From: Putridiphycobacter sp965230195
GTDB lineage: Bacteria; Bacteroidota; Bacteroidia; Flavobacteriales_D; Crocinitomicaceae
Assembly (NCBI GenBank): GCA_965230195.1
Contig: OZ245997.1
Coordinates: 1,736,001-1,800,000 of the forward strand
Direction of reading: 5' to 3'
DNA: 64,000 nt
Under the pieces are notes generated by a model, which ran no database searches, was not told the DNA's origin, and saw only the letters and a program-made list of their open reading frames with translations. Position numbers and translations under genes: made by a program. How positions within the stretch are numbered: the first letter of the stretch is position 1; every line of letters begins with the position of its first letter. Of this stretch, positions 58,650 to 64,000 are shown in pieces.

Positions 58650-60791
58650 TTAAGCGAATCTGACACTCTTCTTCACACGCTTGCTGATGCCCGTCATTTC
58701 GCCGCCATAGTGATCAGGCGCTTTCGAAAACGATGGCTGCTGCTGTCCTTTGCGTCTTTTCTCCTTCACTTCGAACTGCAGACGATGGCGTCGTCTCGGG
58801 TTTTTGCGATCTCTCGTGCGAAATGGCGTCAGGCCTCGATTCTTTTGTATGACGTCTGAGATGGCGCGGCGACCTGTTGTCTTCTTCACGAGCTTTGGTG
58901 GATGAGACGTGCGCTTTTCGGAGATCTTCTTTAGCTTCTTCGACGCCGGCATCGGCTCCTTCTCGACGTCGTCATCCAGAACGATCGCGTTCGAGACAGC
59001 GACGTCTCGCTGTTTTGGATAGCGAAAAGGAAGGTCGCCATCTCCTGAAGGAACCGTCTGCTTCTCGACATCAACACCAAAGCGACTCTCTTTCGATGCG
59101 TCCTGAATGGCGTCGATGGTGCTCTGCATATCGGCGGCGAAGTCCTCGAAAGAGACGCCACCAAATGCACTCGGTTTTCCCTGTGCCTACATGCCAGCCG
59201 GCGTCATGCCACCACTGTCAGATCGCTTATGAGAAACCGTTCGTTTCTTCGTCTCTCTGCTCTCGTTGCGCCGACTGAGAGAGGCCTCTTCTCCGAGCTC
59301 TGCCCAGTCCGCCTCGCGCCTCTCTGTCAATATCGATTTCATTCGGTCTGCCGCTGTTATGCTGGAAGAGATCTCTTCGGGGGCGCCTGTCCACTCGCGG
59401 ACCACTTCCGAAACCTGAGAAGATCGCTGTCGTGCTCGTGTAAGGACGGAAGCAGAACCATGGCATCTTCAGCAGCTTCCTTCTTCTGCCGTTTGCTCTT
59501 TCGCCTCTTTCTTGTCATCTCGTCGCCCATGGACACCGGATGCAACTTTGGCGGCCGGTACGCTCCGTCCCCATCTCCAATCCTGGGCACAAGCTCTCCG
59601 GGGCGTGGAGCCAGACTCTCTTCCTCTTCGTCTGCGTCTGGATGGGAGAGAGACACACCGGTCAGATGTTGGCAACGACATCTCGACAGACGACGCACCT
59701 TCAGTTGTTCGTGCTGCCACAGAAACTGCTCTGAGTAGCTTGTCGACTTGAGGCTGCAGTCGAGCCTCCAACGGACGAAGCTTCTCCAAGTACGCGCGAA
59801 TCTCGACGAGTCTGAGCACTGCCGGATGATCTTTCACAGATCCGCCTTCCAGCTTCAGTAGAACGTAGAAGACAAGACACTGACAATAGTGCAGGAGCAA
59901 CAGGTGCTTCGCCTCCAAGTAGCTCAGTCCTTGCTCTGTGCACAGACCTCCTTTCTTCGCCTGTACGCCAGAGTCAACGAACGGACAGAAGCGATGGCAA
60001 ATGGAAACGCACCTCGGCAAGCAATGGACCGATTTTGAATCGCACCTCATCGAGACTCTCTTTAAGACCCTTGCAGAGGGAAGTCAATCCATCGGCGCCA
60101 GCGGCGACAGCATCTGGCCTTTCCTCATCGATACCTGTTGGCAGATCTTGTGTTGCATCTGCCGTCGGAATGTCGAAATCTGCATCGCGTAGTTGCTCCA
60201 GTTCGACTCTCTGAAGCTTGAGCGTCTCTTCTATGTCCTCTATCATGTCCTCGCCCTAAAAATCGAACTCTGCGGTCACGACAACACACAGATGGAATCC
60301 ACAGCTGCCTGCGTTTCGTGTTCGTTCGTTCCGTAGAACTGTCGACGATTTCCCCATCGCAGACGACTGTCCTCGGCAACATCTTCGCTCTCATCCTCAG
60401 ATGCCCGAGTCCGCTCCAGTTCCCTCCTCAAAACCTTCGCCTGCTGGGCCACTAAAGCAATGATCCGTGTAAGTGGCTAGACTGTCCAATGGAAACGACA
60501 TAAGCCAATCTCTCCCGGTCTATCCGCTTCGAGATCGAGATCGATCTCAGAATCCGCATCGCGGGATTGGAAGGGTTCCGAATCCATGCTGCTTTCCATC
60601 TGGGATGCGTCGGACCCGGCTTCTTCCTGCCATCCACGAAAAGGTCGAAGAAGGAGATCGTCCGAGGACGAAAGTTTCGTCTTTACGGCGTCGGACTCCT
60701 CAATGTCCAATTCCAACAGTGGTTCGTCGTCGCCGTCTTCGCTCTCGGGAACGGCATCTTTCCGAACGAACGGCGGCGAGTTCGACGTCAT
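58650..60791 (-). CDS. UTP3: U3 processome protein SAS10/UTP3
   Basis: Small-subunit processome component for 18S rRNA maturation. The acidic N-terminus starts MTSNSPPFVRKDAVPES (60791), with EEAGSDASQMESSMDSE. The Sas10/Utp3/C1D domain reads QGLSYLEAKHLLLLHYCQCL, KDHPAVLRLVEIRAYLEKLR and LQPQVDKLL. A Lys/Arg-rich middle follows. The diagnostic C-terminal Sas10 domain contains RAISDVIQKNRGLTPFRTRD, NPRRRHRLQFEVKEKRRKGQ and YGGEMTGISKRVKKSVRF. The stop is at 58650-58652. Several short introns. Domain order matches the family from end to end. Confidence 0.9.
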
Positions 60792-62569
60792 CTGCGTGGG
60801 TCGCGCAGGCGTGCGAACGTCGCGTCGACGATGGGACTGCGAACTCTGAAGTGACTGTCACATCGGACGAGTCACATACACCATGTCGGACGCAAGCGGA
60901 AGTTCGCTTCGCCGACATAAATGTCCGGCCATGGAGCAGATTTTGCGCCGCTTGACGATCGACTTCGTTCGTCAACGCGGGGCCAGCGATCGAGGCTTCG
61001 GCCGGCGCATCGAGCCCTCTCGCTCTCACGAGCGATCGAGTCTGCGCCGGCATGAGGACTCTCGCTGCGGCGATCGAGGCTTCTGCTTCGGCATCGAGGA
61101 CTCTCGCCCGCGATCGAGGCTTCGCTAGCGCATCGATCCCTCTCGCTCTCACGAGCGATCGAGTCTGCGCCGGCATGAGGACTCTCGCACCCCCGCATCA
61201 GCGGCGCCAAAATTACCTCCGGATACGTATCCAATTTTTGAAGGCGTTTTGCGCCACCCCCAAACCCTGTCGGATCCAAGCGGAAGTTTCGGAGTCGAAC
61301 CGTCGAGTCCATGCGATCGCGTCGCGTCGTCGACGAGCATCGTTCTGCGACGATTTTGCCTGTTCTGTGACTCTCGCTCGATTTGCTGTGCGCATGGTTG
61401 CTTCCATCGTGCATTCCCTCGCACTGCTCGACGAATCTCGACAGCGGAGGTAAGGACGCGTCCTTCCGGAGCCATGCATGGAAGACGCCCGGAGACGAGC
61501 ACTCGAGCGGAAAGATATCCATCTCTTCAGGACCGTTGCTCGGTCACAATGCATCTACCCTTTTGCTCTGTTGCAGTTGCGAGATCACCCCATTGTCTGT
61601 TTGTGCTCTCTCAGATTTGCAGTGGTCGTTGCAGGAAGGCATTAACAGCGCAGTGTCTGGGCGATGTGTTATGGCCGTGCGCGAAACTGGACGGGGCGGA
61701 GGCATCGAACACAGATCCTCGCAGAAATGGAGATTGAACCGGGACAGGAAGCAAATGCGCATGAACTCACGAACGCATTGTGGTCATGGAGCTCCCTGGA
61801 GATCCACGAACAAACCTAGAATATCAGAAACTGCTCTGCCCACTTGCGATGTAAAGAGACTTCTTTAAAACATTCCGGGCGTAAATAAGAAGTCGAATAA
61901 CAAATCCGCATCGATCAGGGTGGTTGATCGCTTCGGAAGCGACCTTGGAGGAGGCAGGATTGTACATTCTTTCAAGTCCGCTATCGAACTCCATCACAGT
62001 TCCTTATGTACAGCAAGAAAGTTTTCAGATAACACCGGTGCAATACACTATGCAGCCCGAGTAATTGAAGATTTTGCGACGGCCGTCGGATGAAGAGGAA
62101 CGGATCGAGAGCATTGATACCTCGGGATTTTCGACAGTGATCTACTACACGAGAGATCACTCGGCGCCATCAGAAAGATGGATTTTCTCGTGCGAACGGC
62201 CTATAAATTAGGAAGAAAGCAAACGAGGTGATACTTGCTTCACTGCGTAATATCGACGGCCGCCACCTGCCAGTAACCAAAGCAGATTTAGAATCGTGCC
62301 GCAAAACCCCAATCATGGAAGATTCTTCCAAAAGCTTAAATACGAGCCAAACACACTAGCATAAATCTCGACTTTACATTGAGTAAATGTATGTGTGAAC
62401 CACATCAGGTACGCTGCCTTAGGCCCTCCCGCCCCCGAGGGACCAATTTTGATCATAATCAATCTTGGCTTGTATGGATTTCTGGAAACCTGAAGGATAA
62501 AAGCGACAGAACAACAACGTGGTGCTTCTTCATGAGCTTCTCATTTCCTATCGCACCGCCTGATCGATC
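60792..62569. other. unassigned region with repeats and open frames
   Basis: Contains the repeat array at 60986-61188 and long frames on both strands that the repeats keep open (for example minus 60872-61522). On the + strand, a segment near 61725-61806 reading MEIEPGQEANAHELTNALWS looks like a possible exon, but no complete gene could be assembled. From 61870 on the sequence is AT-richer and looks non-coding. Confidence 0.4.
60986..61188 (+). repeat. direct repeat, about 80 bp twice with 124-bp period
   Basis: 60986-61065 and 61110-61188 share GCGATCGAGGCTTCG, then CCCTCTCGCTCTCACGAGCG and GCCGGCATGAGGACTCTCGC. A diverged partial unit lies between them. Confidence 0.85.
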
Positions 62570-64000
62570 TTACATCTTTCCATGACATGCCTCTTCTGTT
62601 TCGCAAGAGGAACACACCGCCTCCAATTCATCGTAGGCAGCTTTCAAATCGCTGTCCGTCTCTGCCACATCTTTTGCCTGGTAGTCCACAGATACCCAGC
62701 AATCTACAAAACATACATTTCCTTTGGAGAGAGCATGGGAAGAGGCAGGCGTTACTTCCGGGTAACAAGGAGGTGCAGTCGGGTTCTGCATCACACGCTT
62801 CTGGATCTGTGATGTCAACGCAATTCGTTTTCGCTAATGCACTGGCCATTCTGCAGATAGGATCCGAGTCATCTCCAGCCTCGGCAACCACATTGTAGCT
62901 CCATGTGTTCGGAATCCCGCAGATTCCAGTTTCATTCGGCGCTGTCTTGTCCGCCACCCACACACATGGACCTGCACAAAGCCTAAGAATGCACATCCCC
63001 GTCGATGTCTGGGTCGCACTTGTGCACTTCTCCTTCTCTTCGATCTCTACACACTCAAAGGATCGAAGCAAGAGTTTCTTGTCGACAGGCAGCTGAACGT
63101 ATTTTGAGACAACGGTCTGTTACAGACACCCATCTATCACGTTGCCTAATCTCGAGATCGCAAACAAATGGACCTTAATTCCTTTGAAGACTCCCGAACG
63201 AAAGGATTCGTCTGTCTGTCTGCAGGTAAAGGAAGACGGATCCAGTTCGCACAGCGGATCTGTGGCACATTCCAGCAATCCCTGAAAACCCTGGTGCTTA
63301 GCGCCACAGTAATAGGACTGTGCCATCGTCGACAGTACGCCATCTGCATAGTCGCAGACCTGCAAATCCCAAGTGATGCACTGTGCCTGCCCTCTCCGTC
63401 TATTCTACCAGCTGATCTGACCAGTCGGGGCAGCTCGTTTCCGGTATTTCCCAGTCCAATATGTCTGCAGGTTCGAAGCTCTCGCCGAAGAGGTCAAAGG
63501 AAGTGTAGAAACGAAACAACAGTTCGGTAGACTTGTGACCGATCACCTGAAGAAAGCAATCTAAACAGGCGTCGGTAAGGAGATACGGCAGACCGCGTGA
63601 GCAGCATCGACCACTTTGCTGATAGGAACGCCGATAAAAAACGTAAACAAAGAGGCCTCACACGACAGCTCTTCTTGATTCCTGTAACGGCCGACATCTC
63701 GAACCCTTCTCCGAGACAGCGATAGACACACCATTCACAGGAGCGATCTGTTATGCATGGGAGCTGGGACTTGTGCAGGCGACACGTTTCTTTCGCAATT
63801 TGTTGCCGAACGAAACCTTCCGCTCCCACAACGCATGGCGATTTCTCATGACCCGTGTAGAAATCCAGAAAGTGACATGTCAGTGAGTCCCTATAACAAC
63901 GTCGATCGAGCCAGGTATAAGGGAGGGGCACGAATCAACGTGTCCCATGCACAATTGGAGATTGCTGCGCACTCCTCTGCATCAACAGCTGCGAGACATC
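62570..64000 (-). CDS. secreted cysteine-rich protein, paralogue 2 (5' end outside window)
   Basis: Collinear with the gene at 48.1-49.9 kb. Blocks on the minus strand are FLDFYTGHEKSPCVVGAEGF, CRLHKSQLPCITDRSCEWC, VCDYADGVLSTMAQSYYC, CATDPLCELDPSSFTC, EAGDDSDPICRMASALA and CVDITDPEACDAEPDC, with C-terminus LEAVCSSCETEEACHGKM ending at 62570. The signal peptide would lie beyond the window end. This copy has an extra segment, CAGPCVWVADKTAPNETGIC, whose spacing differs. Function unknown. Confidence 0.65.

Noticed and set aside
1..64000. tRNA, 5S or spliceosomal RNA genes
   Set aside because: Scanned by eye for B-box GGTTCRANNCC in cloverleaf context and for U6-like ACAGAGA blocks; candidates such as 63471 and 58298 lacked the rest of the structure.

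Overview
This is a gene-dense nuclear segment of a eukaryote, not a bacterial one. Almost every recognisable protein is split by spliceosomal introns. The introns I could resolve by joining conserved protein blocks are mostly 46-60 nt, GT..AG, and often end in TGACAG or TGATAG. Neighbouring genes lie tens of bases apart. A plastid-type zeta-carotene desaturase (2.5-4.7 kb), a plant-type ferritin and a starch/glycogen branching enzyme point to an alga. The desaturase has an Arg/Ser/Ala-rich N-terminus without an obvious ER signal peptide. The branching enzyme has no targeting extension. This fits a primary plastid with polyglucan stored in the cytosol, as in red algae or glaucophytes, but the lineage is inference. 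An ATG16-like gene is also present; as I recall, autophagy genes are reported missing from several sequenced red algae, so it may argue against that group.

Layout. 0-9 kb: F-box/LRR protein, zeta-carotene desaturase, DDX5/DBP2 RNA helicase and the Paf1-complex subunit RTF1, all on +. 9.4-17.7 kb: a TOG/HEAT protein (-), a YAK1-type kinase (+) and the branching enzyme (-). 17.8-28.2 kb: a disrupted block holding two tandem LTR-like units that carry fragments of the ATG16-like gene and the desaturase, an inverted intron-containing copy of part of the desaturase, a Ty3/Gypsy-type retrotransposon inserted into that copy, and a second non-autonomous LTR element nested in the retrotransposon. The block is bounded by a 570-bp direct repeat made of the branching-enzyme 5' end and the last bases of DNA2. 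Before the event, DNA2 and the branching enzyme were probably adjacent, 47 bp apart. 28.2-64 kb: ordinary compact gene space with DNA2, ATG16-like, U1C, NAA40, CDC23/APC8, ARL1, FKBP, a DEP-oxidoreductase fusion, SRPK, RPL37, ferritin, a secreted Cys-rich protein, YY1-like, RPS5, TMX2-like, several unidentified genes, SAS10/UTP3, and the 3' part of a second secreted Cys-rich paralogue running off the end.

Most genes are housekeeping: mRNA processing and transcription (U1C, SRPK, DDX5, RTF1, YY1-like), ribosomes (RPL37, RPS5, UTP3), cell cycle and replication (CDC23, DNA2), trafficking and autophagy (ARL1, ATG16-like), and plastid or storage metabolism. No operon logic applies. The unusual content is the 17.8-28.2 kb rearranged block, the DEP-oxidoreductase fusion, and the lineage-specific Cys-rich secreted family. 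Coding coordinates below run from first to last coding base and include introns. Exon borders are given only where they could be checked against conserved protein sequence.
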